From assembly GCF_001500045.1 (NCBI RefSeq), contig NZ_LQIX01000056.1, positions 123,608-187,607 on the forward strand: DNA of 64,000 bases. The letters are read 5' to 3'. A model generated the notes under the pieces. That model did not search any database. It was not told where the DNA came from and was given only the letters and a program-made list of their open reading frames with translations. Within the stretch, counting starts at the first letter, position 1, and each line of letters starts with the position of its first letter. The stretch is from Mycobacterium sp. GA-1199 (GTDB taxonomy: Bacteria > Actinomycetota > Actinomycetes > Mycobacteriales > Mycobacteriaceae). Shown in pieces: positions 15,595 to 23,804 of the stretch. The position numbers and the translations under genes were made by a program.

Positions 15595-16295
15595 TAGGCG
15601 CTCTGGCCTTCCGGCGAGCGGGCCTCGCTGCTCCACAGATAACCGCGGCCCCACACCGTCTGCACCCGGTGGTGCTCACCGAGCTTGGACCGCAGCCGCT
15701 TGACGTGCACGGTCACCGTCGACAAGTCGCCGAAGTCCCAGTGCCACACCTGCTTCAGTAGCTCCTCGCGGCTGAACACGACGTCGGTGTGAGTGAGGAA
15801 GAACAGCAGCAGGTCGAACTCGCGGTTGGTCAGCGACACCGGCGCTCCGTCGACGGTCACGGTGCGTGCGGCGGTCGACACGGTCAGCCCGCCGACCGTG
15901 ATGTCCAATGCCCGCCGACCCGTCGGTGCGGGCGCGCGCCGCAGCACCGAACGCACCCGCAGCGCCAGTTCCCGAGGGCTGAACGGTTTGGTCAGGTAGT
16001 CGTCGGCGCCGGCCTCCAGGCCCGCGATCCGATCGTCCTCCTCACCGAGCGCGGTCAGCAGGATCACCGGCACCGCGTAGCCGCCGCGCCGACGCAGGTT
16101 GCGGCACAGCGTCAGCCCGTCGGGACCGGGCATCATCACGTCGAGCACCGCGACGTCGATGTGTTGGGAGCCGAGCAACCGCAGGGCCTCGGCTCCGTCG
16201 TGCGCGATCGCGACGTCGAGCCCGTCGCGCTCGAGATAGCGACGCACGACATCACGCACGACGCTGTCGTCGTCGGCAATCAATACGCGCGTCAC
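15594..16295 (-). CDS. OmpR/PhoB-family response regulator
   Basis: A 233-residue protein starting at GTG 16295 with TACCCT eight bases upstream as a possible -10. The receiver domain carries the acidic pocket ADDD (7-10), phosphoacceptor D52 in LDVMMPGPDG, and the K of YLTKPFSPREL. The C-terminal winged helix has SLTNREFDLLLFFL, the recognition region TVTVHVKRLRSKL and the wing VWGRGYLW. It is cotranscribed with the kinase and divergent from the glycosyltransferase gene at 16398. Targets are unknown; no repeated operator was found in the shared gap. Confidence 0.9.
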   Translation of the reverse strand: MTRVLIADDDSVVRDVVRRYLERDGLDVAIAHDGAEALRLLGSQHIDVAVLDVMMPGPDGLTLCRNLRRRGGYAVPVILLTALGEEDDRIAGLEAGADDYLTKPFSPRELALRVRSVLRRAPAPTGRRALDITVGGLTVSTAARTVTVDGAPVSLTNREFDLLLFFLTHTDVVFSREELLKQVWHWDFGDLSTVTVHVKRLRSKLGEHHRVQTVWGRGYLWSSEARSPEGQSA

Positions 16296-16385
16296 AGTTC
16301 CCGAGGGTAGCCCCGTGTGGCGACTACCTGCGCCGATGTCACGGATTCGTCATTGATCCACTGGTGGGCGCCCCCGGCGGCTGGC

Positions 16386-16391
16386 TAGCCT
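16386..16391 (+). promoter_or_regulatory. Predicted -10 element for leaderless glycosyltransferase mRNA
   Basis: TAGCCT lies exactly 6 bases before the ATG at 16398, the spacing expected when transcription starts at the A of the start codon. No Shine-Dalgarno sequence is present, consistent with leaderless translation, which is common in mycobacteria. Confidence 0.45.
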
Positions 16392-16397
16392 CGACCC

Positions 16398-17054
16398 ATG
16401 CCCGCCTGTCCGGTGACCGTGGTGCTTCCGTGTCTCAACGAGGCGCAATCACTGCCCGGCGTGCTGGCGGCGATTCCGGACGGATACCGGCCGCTGGTGG
16501 TCGACAACAACAGCACCGATGCGACCGCGCAGGTGGCACTGGAGCATGGAGCGCAGGTGGTCGCCGAGAAGCGCCCGGGTTACGGAGCCGCGGTGCACGC
16601 CGGGGTGGTGGCGGCCACGACGCCCGTCGTGGCGGTCTTGGACGCCGACGGCTCACTGGATCCTGGCGACCTGCCCGCTCTGGTCGACGAACTGCACCGG
16701 GGGGCCGACATGGCGATCGGGCGGCGCCGACCGGTGCCGGGGCTGAAGTGGCCATGGCATGCCCGCCTCGGTACCGCGGCGGTGTGCTGGCGGCTGCGGC
16801 AGCGCCACGGCCTGGCGGTACACGACATCGCCCCGATGCGGGTCACGCGCCGCGACGCTCTGCTCGATCTCGGCGTCAGCGACCGCCGCTTTGGGTATCC
16901 CCTCGAACTGCTGGTCCGCGCTGCGTCCGCCGGGTGGCGCGTCGTCGAGCGCGATGTCGACTACCGCGCGCGCACCGGCGGCAAGTCCAAGGTCAGCGGG
17001 TCGGTGCGCGGCAGCGCGGTTGCGGCCTTCGACTTCTGGCGGGTGATCTCGTGA
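16398..17054 (+). CDS. Family 2 glycosyltransferase (dolichyl/polyprenyl-phosphate sugar synthase type, Rv0539-like)
   Basis: A 218-residue GT-A enzyme. The N-terminus has VTVVLPCLNEAQSLPGV and VVDNNSTDATAQVALEHGA. The metal and nucleotide motif is LDADGSLDPGD. The acceptor region RRFGYPLELLVRAASAGWRV and YRARTGGKSKVSG are typical of polyprenyl-phosphate mannosyl/glucosyl transferases. There is no membrane helix, so it would work at the cytoplasmic face of the membrane. It overlaps the next gene (GTGA), and the pair matches Rv0539-Rv0540. The convergent Rv0541-like membrane protein next door could use the lipid-linked sugar. Confidence 0.85.
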   Translation: MPACPVTVVLPCLNEAQSLPGVLAAIPDGYRPLVVDNNSTDATAQVALEHGAQVVAEKRPGYGAAVHAGVVAATTPVVAVLDADGSLDPGDLPALVDELHRGADMAIGRRRPVPGLKWPWHARLGTAAVCWRLRQRHGLAVHDIAPMRVTRRDALLDLGVSDRRFGYPLELLVRAASAGWRVVERDVDYRARTGGKSKVSGSVRGSAVAAFDFWRVIS

Positions 17055-17713
17055 CGGTGCCGGCGGTGACGATGTTGGTGGTGGCCAAGGCCCCGGTGCC
17101 CGGTTTGGCGAAGACCCGGCTCGCCGCGACGATCGGCGACACCGCCGCAGCCGACCTGGCCGCCGCCGCGCTGCTCGACACCCTCGACGCGGTCGCCGCC
17201 GCGCCCACCGCGGGAAGGGTCGTCGCGATGACCGGCAACCTTCAGCAGGCAATCCGGTGCGACGAAATCACCGGCCGCCTGGCTGAATTCACGGTGATAC
17301 CTCAACGCGGCGCCGACTTCGCCGAGCGATTGGCCAACGGGCACGCCGACGCTTTTACCGGCGACCCCGTATTGCAGATCGGCATGGACACCCCGCAGGT
17401 CACCGCCGGCCTGCTCGCCGACTGCGGCCAAGCGCTGATGGGAACAGACGCGGTACTCGGTCCCGCGACCGACGGTGGGTGGTGGGTGTTGGGCGTTTCG
17501 CACCCGTCCATGGCCGAATGCCTGCGGAGCGTGCCGATGTCGCGACCGGACACCGGCGCGTTGACCCTTGCCGCGTTGCGCGGCAAGGGAATAGATGTCG
17601 AGACGGTCGACGAGCTCGCCGACTTCGACACCGTCGACGACCTCGACGCGGTGCGCCGGCGCTGCGCACCGGACAGCCGGTTCGCCCGAGCGGTTGAAGC
17701 CGTGCTCGCCTGA
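17051..17713 (+). CDS. DUF2064 glycosyltransferase-like protein (Rv0540-like)
   Basis: A 220-residue protein of the TIGR04282/DUF2064 group, nucleotidyl- or glycosyltransferase A-fold proteins. The conserved N-terminal motif is MLVVAKAPVPGLAKTRLAAT, where K and R resemble the NTP-binding loop of nucleotidyltransferases. Next comes VLQIGMDTPQVTAGLL with the acidic metal site, then AVLGPATDGGWWVLGV. It starts at GTG 17051, inside the preceding stop. It probably supplies or transfers an activated sugar in the same pathway as the family 2 enzyme. The precise reaction is unknown. Confidence 0.8.
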   Translation: MTVPAVTMLVVAKAPVPGLAKTRLAATIGDTAAADLAAAALLDTLDAVAAAPTAGRVVAMTGNLQQAIRCDEITGRLAEFTVIPQRGADFAERLANGHADAFTGDPVLQIGMDTPQVTAGLLADCGQALMGTDAVLGPATDGGWWVLGVSHPSMAECLRSVPMSRPDTGALTLAALRGKGIDVETVDELADFDTVDDLDAVRRRCAPDSRFARAVEAVLA

Positions 17714-17721
17714 TGCATCGC

Positions 17722-17738
17722 CGAGACCGAGGGTCTCG
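17722..17738. terminator. Hairpin between convergent genes
   Basis: CGAGACC-GAG-GGTCTCG is a perfect 7-bp stem with a 3-base loop, 9 bases after the DUF2064 stop and 17 bases from the convergent stop at 17755. It lacks a T tract, as mycobacterial terminators often do, and could serve both directions. Confidence 0.55.
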
Positions 17739-17754
17739 CAGTGACCCGCGACCG

Positions 17755-19110
17755 TCACCAGTTCGTCAGGATGAAGTGATTGAGCAGCAGAGCACCCACC
17801 ACGTTGGCGCCAAGCCACCAGCGATGCGACCGCGGCGGTAGCAGCGCCCCGGCGGCGGTCAGCCAGACGGTGAACGGCAGCCAAATACGTTCGGTCTCAG
17901 CCTTACTCAACATCGACAGGTCGGCGAACAGGATCGCCAACAGCGCGCCGAGAAGAATCATCGGTAGGCCGGGCCGACGCCGGATCGCCCCGATGTCAAA
18001 CAGCCTGCCCAGACCGGCCACGCTGCCGAGGCCGATCGCGCACACGACGGAAGCGAAGTTCGCCCAACCCCAGTACTGGAACGGCCGATCGTTGGCGATG
18101 CCCTGCCAATAGCGTTCCTGCACCAGGTGATAGCCGTCGAACCACCAGAACCCCAACGCCGCGAACACCGCCACCACGACAAGGACGACCCCGAGGGCCG
18201 ATACCGCGGCACGGGCCCCGGCCCGCCAGTCGGACGCGCACATCAGCACCGCCAGCGCCGGTAAGGCCATCAGGACCAGGCCGTAGTTGAGGAACAGACC
18301 CCAGCCCAGCAGCAGACCGGCCCCGGCCGCGGCGAGGACGGGCCACCGCGCCGTGCCTCCGATCGCCGTCGCCAGCAGCGCGATACCCCACGCCGCGACC
18401 CCCGCGAAGTAGCCGTCGGCCGACACCGCGATCCAGATCGCCGTGGGCGCAACGGCGACGAACGGGGCCGCCAGCCGCGCGGTCGCTTCCCCTGCCAGTG
18501 CACGGAGCGCGACGACGATGGCGGCCGCCGCGCTGGATCCCACCAGCAGGCACAACAGGCCGGCCCACGCGCCACCGCCGAGCCCGATGCGGTCCAGCCA
18601 GACGAAGGTGAGCAGCGCACCGGGAGGATGCCCCGATACGTGGGTGATCCACGAATCAGGTTGGTAGTCAAGGATTCTGTCGGAGAAGGTCCGCAGTGCG
18701 TGGGGTATGTCGGTGACGGTGGGAACCTGACGCAGATACTCGTGGCGGGCGGCCAGCCTGCCGGCGAAACCGCGCTGCCAGCCGTCGATCATGGCCAGTG
18801 AGAACGCCCATGCACACGCCGTCGCCCATGCCGCCCACGGCAGAGCACGCCACGTCAGCCGTTGCGCGATCATGGGCCCCCACATCACGACCGCGCCGCC
18901 GATCACGACCGCCGGGAGCGTCCCCCACCCGATGTGTGCGTTCCACCATCCGAAGATCGGCGCGGTGTCGGCGAACTGGCGGATGCGCGCGGGTGTCGCA
19001 TTGATCAGTGGCGTGACGATCACCAGGTTCAGGTGCGGCACCACGAACGCGGCGGCCACCAGCAACACACCGACGGCCGCCGCCACGATCTCCTTGCGAC
19101 TGGTCGACAT
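17755..19110 (-). CDS. Polytopic membrane protein, GT-C mannosyltransferase-like (Rv0541c-like)
   Basis: A 451-residue protein with about ten membrane helices spread over its length. After the first helix an outside loop carries TPARIRQFADTAPIFGWWNAH; a second polar loop contains VTDIPHALRTFSDRILDYQP and SWITHVSGHPPGALL. This topology, with polar acidic residues in the first outside loops, fits GT-C enzymes that use polyprenyl-phosphate sugars. TAGGGT lies 6 bases before the ATG, so the mRNA is probably leaderless. The link to the Rv0539-like synthase at 16398 supports a role in transferring that sugar outside the membrane. No transferase activity is proven for this family. Confidence 0.7.
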   Translation of the reverse strand: MSTSRKEIVAAAVGVLLVAAAFVVPHLNLVIVTPLINATPARIRQFADTAPIFGWWNAHIGWGTLPAVVIGGAVVMWGPMIAQRLTWRALPWAAWATACAWAFSLAMIDGWQRGFAGRLAARHEYLRQVPTVTDIPHALRTFSDRILDYQPDSWITHVSGHPPGALLTFVWLDRIGLGGGAWAGLLCLLVGSSAAAAIVVALRALAGEATARLAAPFVAVAPTAIWIAVSADGYFAGVAAWGIALLATAIGGTARWPVLAAAGAGLLLGWGLFLNYGLVLMALPALAVLMCASDWRAGARAAVSALGVVLVVVAVFAALGFWWFDGYHLVQERYWQGIANDRPFQYWGWANFASVVCAIGLGSVAGLGRLFDIGAIRRRPGLPMILLGALLAILFADLSMLSKAETERIWLPFTVWLTAAGALLPPRSHRWWLGANVVGALLLNHFILTNW

Positions 19111-19176
19111 TCCGTCACCCTATTCGCCGAGCCGTCCTTGGGGTGGTTGCTGCCGGAACGCGGTTTCGCGCGCTGG

Positions 19177-19791
19177 TCAGTACAGCCGGGTGCGGGTGTT
19201 CTCGTCGCTGTAGTACTCGTCGAGCTGGGCCTGACTCCAGTCGGGTCGGATCGACTTGAGTAGCTGGGCGACGCTCGGCAGCGCCGACGGGTTCCACGTC
19301 GACGGGTCCCAGGCTTCCGAACGCAGAAAAGCCTTGGCGCAGTGGAAGAACACCTCTTCGACCGCAACCTCCAACGCGAGGATCGGGCGCTTGCCCTTGA
19401 CCGCAAGCGCGTCGAAATAGTCGGCGTCCGCGACGATCTTGGCGGTGCCGTTGATGCGCAGGGTGTCGCCGCGGCCGGGGATCAGGAACACCGTGCCGAC
19501 ATGCGGATTCTGCAGCACGTTGAGATAGCCGTCGACCCGTTTGTTGCCCGGCCGCTCGGGAATCGCGATCGCGGTGTCGTCGATGACGTGCACGAAGCCG
19601 GGCGGATCGCCCTTGGGTGACACGTCGACCCGACCGCGCGCATCCGTCGTCGCGACGAAACCCAGCGGCGAGTGGGCGAGCCAGTCACGCTGTACCGGTG
19701 ACAGGCGGTCCCTGACCTTGTTGGCGACGTAGTGGTCCGGGGGCCCGACGATGGCCCGCAACTCGTCGACCGTGTTGACTTCGCGACGCAT
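19177..19791 (-). CDS. PPOX-class pyridoxamine 5'-phosphate oxidase-like flavoprotein
   Basis: A 204-residue split-barrel protein. Conserved segments are SPLGFVATTDARGRVDVSPK, GFVHVIDDTAIAIPERPGNK and DGYLNVLQNPHVGTVFLIPG, then DTLRINGTAKIVAD. These match the MSMEG/DR_2398-type PPOX family that binds FMN or F420 and is not part of vitamin B6 synthesis. The C-terminal part, with FHCAKAFLRSEAWDP, is the usual ending of this subgroup. Between the two membrane/men genes it stands alone on the minus strand, with a 76-base gap to the divergent DUF3140 gene. The substrate is unknown. Confidence 0.8.
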   Translation of the reverse strand: MRREVNTVDELRAIVGPPDHYVANKVRDRLSPVQRDWLAHSPLGFVATTDARGRVDVSPKGDPPGFVHVIDDTAIAIPERPGNKRVDGYLNVLQNPHVGTVFLIPGRGDTLRINGTAKIVADADYFDALAVKGKRPILALEVAVEEVFFHCAKAFLRSEAWDPSTWNPSALPSVAQLLKSIRPDWSQAQLDEYYSDENTRTRLY

Positions 19792-19867
19792 GGGTCCATC
19801 ATGCTCGACCGCGCAATGGGTTAACCCCGCCGGTCGTCGGGTAGCCGAACGGGCGGAGGTGAGTGCA

Positions 19868-20209
19868 ATGGCACACCACGTCGAGGTCGATGCCGAGCTG
19901 TGGGACGAATTTCACCGCGTGGTCAACATGACGTCCCGCGAGCTGCTGGACTGGCTACGCACCCGCTCGGCCGCCGAGGACTCCGAAGAGATGCCCGACC
20001 AGTCGGGGACCAAGACCGGCCGCGCTGTGCTCGAGATCCTGCAGAAGCGGTCGGTCGACCTCACCGACGAGGACGAGCGGGTGATGCGCAAGGTCGTCGA
20101 CCGCGTTCACGCCGAACGCGGCGTCGATCTCGAGCCCACGGCCGGCCAGGAGAACTGGCGGCACAGGCTCATGACGATCGGCCACGACCCGCTCAAACCC
20201 GTGACCTAG
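19868..20209 (+). CDS. DUF3140 family protein
   Basis: A 113-residue, highly charged protein preceded by a good GGAGGTGAG ribosome site. Features include DELWDEFHRVVNMTSRELLD-like acidic helices with ELWDEFHRVVNMTSRELLDW, then GRAVLEILQKR and the ending QENWRHRLMTIGHDP. This is the pattern of DUF3140, small actinobacterial proteins often seen near DNA-binding or stress genes. No enzyme motif is present. Its stop overlaps the stop of the convergent menE gene by two bases, so the two transcripts are antisense at their 3' ends. Confidence 0.7.
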   Translation: MAHHVEVDAELWDEFHRVVNMTSRELLDWLRTRSAAEDSEEMPDQSGTKTGRAVLEILQKRSVDLTDEDERVMRKVVDRVHAERGVDLEPTAGQENWRHRLMTIGHDPLKPVT

Positions 20210-21360
20210 CTCTGGAACCGGGCCGCCAGCGCGCGCCGGTCGATCTTGCCGATGCCGCGCCGCGGCAATTCGTCGACGACGTGGAACTCGCGCGGTGCCG
20301 CGGTGGTATCCAGGGTCGCGGCGACGTGCTCGCGTAGTTCGGCGTCCGTGGGGGAGTCACGACCGGCCACGAGTACGACGGCCGCCACCACCCGCTGACC
20401 CAGCCGCTCATCGGGCACCCCGAACACCGCGCATTCGGCCACCGCATCGTGGGTGGCCAGGACCGCCTCCACGATCTGGGGCATGATGGTCAACCCGCCG
20501 CTGCCGATCGCGTCGTCGACCCGGCCGAGCACCGTCAACCGGCCCTCGGCGTCGACGACTCCCACGTCGTCAGTGCGGAACCAGCCCGCATCGGCGAAGG
20601 GATCGGGGTCCACCGGGTTGCGGTAGCCCTTCGCAAGTGTCCGGCCGCCCAACACAATCCGGCCCGCGTGTGATGTCGCCGGCTGCCCGGCTCCCCCGCC
20701 CGATGTCGCCGGCTTCGCGCCGTCGAGGATCCGGACACGCACGCCATCCAACGGCACACCGTCGTACACACATCCGCCCGCGGTCTCGCTCATACCGTAG
20801 GTACGCACGACCGAAATCCCCGCGGCGGCAGCACGTTCGGCCAGACCCGCCGGCATCGGGCCGCCGCCGATCAGGACGGCGTCCAGCGCGGCCAACGCGT
20901 CGGCCGCCCGCTCGTCGCGCAGCGCTTTGTCGAGTTGTACGGCCACCAGCGAGGCGTACCGCCGTCTGGAGCCCAAAGCTTTGATGGCAGAGGGTAATTC
21001 GGAAGGGTCGAAGGAGGGCGCCAAGGCCACCGGTGTGGTGCCCGCGACGACACTGCGGACCAGCACCTGAAGTCCCGCGATGTGATGCGCGGCCAATGCC
21101 AGCAGCCAGCGTCCCGGTCCGCCGAGCCGGTGGTGTGTCGCCTCGGCGCTGGCGGTCAAGGCGGCGGGGGTCAGCATCGCGCCCTTGGGGATTCCGGTCG
21201 TGCCGGATGTCGGCACCACCACCGCCACGTCGTCGTCGATATCCGCCCCGCATCGTAAAGCCGTTGTCAAAAACGACGATTCGCGGTGATCCTCGGCGGG
21301 CACCGGCAGCACGGCGGCGCGACCGGCCAGCATGTCGTGCACGACGGGCAGCAATGACAA
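20206..21360 (-). CDS. menE: o-Succinylbenzoate-CoA ligase MenE
   Basis: An adenylate-forming enzyme that activates o-succinylbenzoate to its CoA ester in menaquinone synthesis. The P-loop is VPTSGTTGIPKGAML. The adenine/acid site is RTYGMSETAGGCVYDG, the hinge motif is WFRTDDVGVVDAEGRLTVLG, and the catalytic Lys is in RRGIGKIDRRAL. It is about 384 residues from TTG 21360 or 375 from ATG 21333; M. tuberculosis MenE is annotated near the latter. Upstream of TTG the frame contains no ATG or GTG before a stop, so the true start is uncertain. It follows the DUF3349 gene by 41 bases, as in the Rv0543c-Rv0542c pair. Confidence 0.92.
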   Translation of the reverse strand: MSLLPVVHDMLAGRAAVLPVPAEDHRESSFLTTALRCGADIDDDVAVVVPTSGTTGIPKGAMLTPAALTASAEATHHRLGGPGRWLLALAAHHIAGLQVLVRSVVAGTTPVALAPSFDPSELPSAIKALGSRRRYASLVAVQLDKALRDERAADALAALDAVLIGGGPMPAGLAERAAAAGISVVRTYGMSETAGGCVYDGVPLDGVRVRILDGAKPATSGGGAGQPATSHAGRIVLGGRTLAKGYRNPVDPDPFADAGWFRTDDVGVVDAEGRLTVLGRVDDAIGSGGLTIMPQIVEAVLATHDAVAECAVFGVPDERLGQRVVAAVVLVAGRDSPTDAELREHVAATLDTTAAPREFHVVDELPRRGIGKIDRRALAARFQS

Positions 21361-21401
21361 CGCCGCGGCGCCGGACCCGACCGCGACCGGGCGCAGGACG
21401 G

Positions 21402-21704
21402 CTATGGGTCACCCTCCGCGTCGCGTGGATCATCGAGGGGCCAGCCGCGGACCGCCAACCGTTGGCGAACCCGCTCCACATCCTCGGACGTGGGCAGCGC
21501 ATCGGTGATCTGGGTGATGAGGACCCCGATATCGGCATCGTCGAAATCGCCGTTTCGCTTGAGCTCCATGGCGACGGTTCGCACCTCGTCCTCGGTGAGG
21601 CGCCGCCGCAGCAGCGAGAACAGCGGCACCCGGTCCGGCCCGGGCACCCCCTCGGGGTAACCCGCCGTGATCCACGCGACAATTTTGGCCAGAAACTTCG
21701 TCAC
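21402..21704 (-). CDS. DUF3349 protein, copy 1 (Rv0543c-like)
   Basis: A 100-residue single-domain protein. The family core is AWITAGYPEGVPGPDRVPLF, LTEDEVRTVAMELKR and LITQITDALPTSEDVERVRQ, ending GWPLDD. A GGGAGG ribosome site precedes the GTG start. DUF3349 is a small helical fold found in mycobacteria, with no known activity. It is the first gene of the menE operon. A closely similar gene lies at 23502 in opposite orientation, and the two flank pitA. Confidence 0.82.
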   Translation of the reverse strand: MTKFLAKIVAWITAGYPEGVPGPDRVPLFSLLRRRLTEDEVRTVAMELKRNGDFDDADIGVLITQITDALPTSEDVERVRQRLAVRGWPLDDPRDAEGDP

Positions 21705-21814
21705 TGTGCCCTCCCGCGTGTCGCATCGGGTCTACCCACTGTCGATTGGATGATGCTAGTGCGCGACGGAACAAAGAGAAGTTTGGCGCCGGTGGCAAAC
21801 ACTCGACCGCCGGC

Positions 21815-21833
21815 GGGTGAACAATGGGTGAAC
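21815..21833. promoter_or_regulatory. Pho-box-like direct repeat upstream of pitA and DUF3349-menE
   Basis: GGGTGAAC at 21815-21822 recurs at 21826-21833, exactly 11 bases on. On the minus strand this reads GTTCACC-N4-GTTCACC, the direct-repeat unit spacing of Streptomyces PhoP boxes and similar to sites of the mycobacterial phosphate regulator RegX3. It lies 95 bases before pitA (phosphate transporter) and 111 bases before the divergent DUF3349 gene. The orientation on the minus strand would favour the DUF3349-menE side. Confidence 0.5.
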
Positions 21834-21927
21834 ACATGGCCCGAGACGGCGAAATGCCAGATGACACGCCGGTCGAAGAGCGTTGAAGATTAGGTGAAAC
21901 GACCGCTATGGCCCCAGAATTAGCCCC

Positions 21928-23190
21928 GTGAGCGCTGAGTTGATCGTCCTCGTGCTGTTGATCACAACCGCACTGGCCTTCGACTTCACCAACGGATTCC
22001 ACGACACCGGCAATGCGATGGCCACGTCGATCGCCACCGGCGCACTCAAGCCCAAGACCGCGGTCCTGCTGGCCGGCATTCTGAACCTGGTCGGCGCATT
22101 CCTGTCGGTCGAGGTCGCAGTCACGGTGACCACCTCGGTGCTCAACGTGCAGGACGGCCAGACGGGCGCCCTGCTGCCCACGATCGACGCGTCGACCGGC
22201 TTGACGATCATCTTCGCCGGGCTGATCGGCGGCATCCTGTGGAACCTGCTGACGTGGTTGTTCGGCATCCCGTCGAGTTCCTCGCACGCGCTGTTCGGCG
22301 GGCTGATCGGCGCCGGCCTGGCCGCGATGGGCACCGCCGGAGTCAACTGGAGCGGCATCAGCCAGAAGGTGCTCATTCCCGCGATCGCCGCGCCGGTCAT
22401 CGCCTGCCTGGTGGCCGCCTGCGGCACCTGGCTGGTGTACCGGATCACCCGCAAGGTGGCCGAGCGTCGCCGCCGGGAGGGCTTCCGCTGGGGCCAGGTC
22501 GCGACCGCCTCGCTGGTCGCGCTGTCGCACGGTACCAACGACGCGCAGAAGACGATGGGCGTCATCGCGCTCGCGCTCATCACCACCGGGCACCTGACCG
22601 GCGACGTGAAGGAGAACGGCCTGCCGTTCTGGGTCATCTTCAGCTGTGCGGTCGCGATCGGCCTCGGCACGTACCTGGGCGGCTGGCGCGTCATCCGCAC
22701 CCTGGGCAAAGGCCTGGTCGAGATTCAGTCACCGCAGGGCTTCGCCGCCGAAGCATCCTCGGCTGCAATCATTCTCAGCTCGAGCGCCGCGGGCATGGCG
22801 TTGTCCACCACCCACGTCGCCACCGGTTCGATCCTGGGCAGCGGCGTCGGCAAGCCGGCGGCCGAAGTGCGCTGGGCGGTCGCGGGCCGCATGGCCGTGG
22901 CCTGGTTGATCACCCTGCCGGCCGCGGGACTCGTTGGCGCACTGTCGTTCTGGCTGGCGCATGGCGTCGAGGCGCTCACCGGGTCGGGCCTGGCCGGTGA
23001 CGGGTTCATCTTCCTGGTGTTGGTCGGCCTGTCGTTCTACATGTGGTGGCGCGCCCAGCAGCAGAAGGTCGACCACACCAACGTCAACGCCGAGTGGGAC
23101 GCCGCGACCAACTCCGTGGTTCCCGCTGAACTGCGGGCCGCCATCGAAGAGGCCATGCCCGAACCCGCCAAGCCGGCCGCGACGGTGTAG
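21928..23190 (+). CDS. pitA: Low-affinity inorganic phosphate transporter PitA
   Basis: A 420-residue membrane protein that imports phosphate driven by the proton gradient. The two PiT signature repeats are clear: FTNGFHDTGNAMATSIATGA near the N-terminus and LSHGTNDAQKTMGVIALAL in the middle, separated by a cytoplasmic loop with ITRKVAERRRREGF. About ten membrane helices are present. It starts at GTG 21928. It is followed 13 bases later by the small membrane gene and then by DUF3349 copy 2. In M. tuberculosis pitA (Rv0545c) runs in the same direction as menE; here it runs opposite, so the segment is inverted. A Pho-box-like repeat upstream suggests control by phosphate. Confidence 0.93.
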   Translation: MSAELIVLVLLITTALAFDFTNGFHDTGNAMATSIATGALKPKTAVLLAGILNLVGAFLSVEVAVTVTTSVLNVQDGQTGALLPTIDASTGLTIIFAGLIGGILWNLLTWLFGIPSSSSHALFGGLIGAGLAAMGTAGVNWSGISQKVLIPAIAAPVIACLVAACGTWLVYRITRKVAERRRREGFRWGQVATASLVALSHGTNDAQKTMGVIALALITTGHLTGDVKENGLPFWVIFSCAVAIGLGTYLGGWRVIRTLGKGLVEIQSPQGFAAEASSAAIILSSSAAGMALSTTHVATGSILGSGVGKPAAEVRWAVAGRMAVAWLITLPAAGLVGALSFWLAHGVEALTGSGLAGDGFIFLVLVGLSFYMWWRAQQQKVDHTNVNAEWDAATNSVVPAELRAAIEEAMPEPAKPAATV

Positions 23191-23203
23191 CAGAGGAACG
23201 CCG

Positions 23204-23488
23204 ATGACCTATCTCGAGAGCATGCTGAAGGTATTGGTGGTCGGGCTGGTCCTGGGCGCGGGACTGCCCGCGTTGTTCGCCACCGGATTGATGGCCTTCT
23301 CCAGCGGCGTGGGTGACGAGTCCGCCGACGGCACCGTGACCGCGCCCAACCCGGCCCGCAAATACCTCGGCATCGGTTTGTTCGTCTTCGTCGCATGGGT
23401 GATCGTCACCGCGGTGCTGTGGATCACCCGGGCCACGATCATCCACCACACGGGAATCGACCTGTTCCCCTTCATGCCGCAGAAATGA
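23204..23488 (+). CDS. Small two-helix membrane protein (Rv0544c-like)
   Basis: A 94-residue protein with two membrane helices, about residues 7-33 and 54-77, joined by an acidic loop (GDESADGTVTAPNPARKY). AGAGGAAC just upstream serves as ribosome site. It sits 13 bases after pitA, the same neighbour as Rv0544c in M. tuberculosis, so it may assist or modulate the phosphate transporter; that is inference from conserved linkage. No motif of known function is seen. Confidence 0.72.
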   Translation: MTYLESMLKVLVVGLVLGAGLPALFATGLMAFSSGVGDESADGTVTAPNPARKYLGIGLFVFVAWVIVTAVLWITRATIIHHTGIDLFPFMPQK

Positions 23489-23501
23489 GATGTGCCGCAC
23501 C

Positions 23502-23804
23502 ATGACCGAGAACCGCACCGTGCTGGACAGCGTGCTCAACTGGCTGCGCCGCGGGTATCCGGAAGGCGTGCCGCCCACCGATTACTTCCCGCTGCTCGCG
23601 TTGCTGAAGCGCTCGCTCGCCGAGGACGAAGTGGTCAGCGCCGCGCAGGCGGTCCTCAAGGGCGCCAGCTCGGACATCGTCACCGAAGACGACATCCGCG
23701 CGGCGATCCACCGGGTCACCGCGCAGGAACCGAATCCCGAAGAGATGCACCAGGTTGCGTCGCGGCTGGCCTCCGTCGGCTGGCCGCTGGCGCCGGCGCG
23801 CTGA
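23502..23804 (+). CDS. DUF3349 protein, copy 2
   Basis: Read from ATG 23502 the protein is 100 residues, exactly the length of copy 1, which favours this start over ATG 23490. The core NWLRRGYPEGVPPTDYFPLL, LAEDEVVSAAQAVLK and HRVTAQEPNPEEMHQVASRL, ending GWPLAPAR, aligns with copy 1 throughout. It is the third gene after pitA on this strand. Function unknown. The two copies form a diverged inverted pair around pitA and the small membrane gene. Confidence 0.8.
   Translation: MTENRTVLDSVLNWLRRGYPEGVPPTDYFPLLALLKRSLAEDEVVSAAQAVLKGASSDIVTEDDIRAAIHRVTAQEPNPEEMHQVASRLASVGWPLAPAR

Noticed and set aside
23490..23501. ATG 23490 as start of DUF3349 copy 2
   Set aside because: It adds four residues not seen in copy 1, whereas ATG 23502 gives the same 100-residue length.
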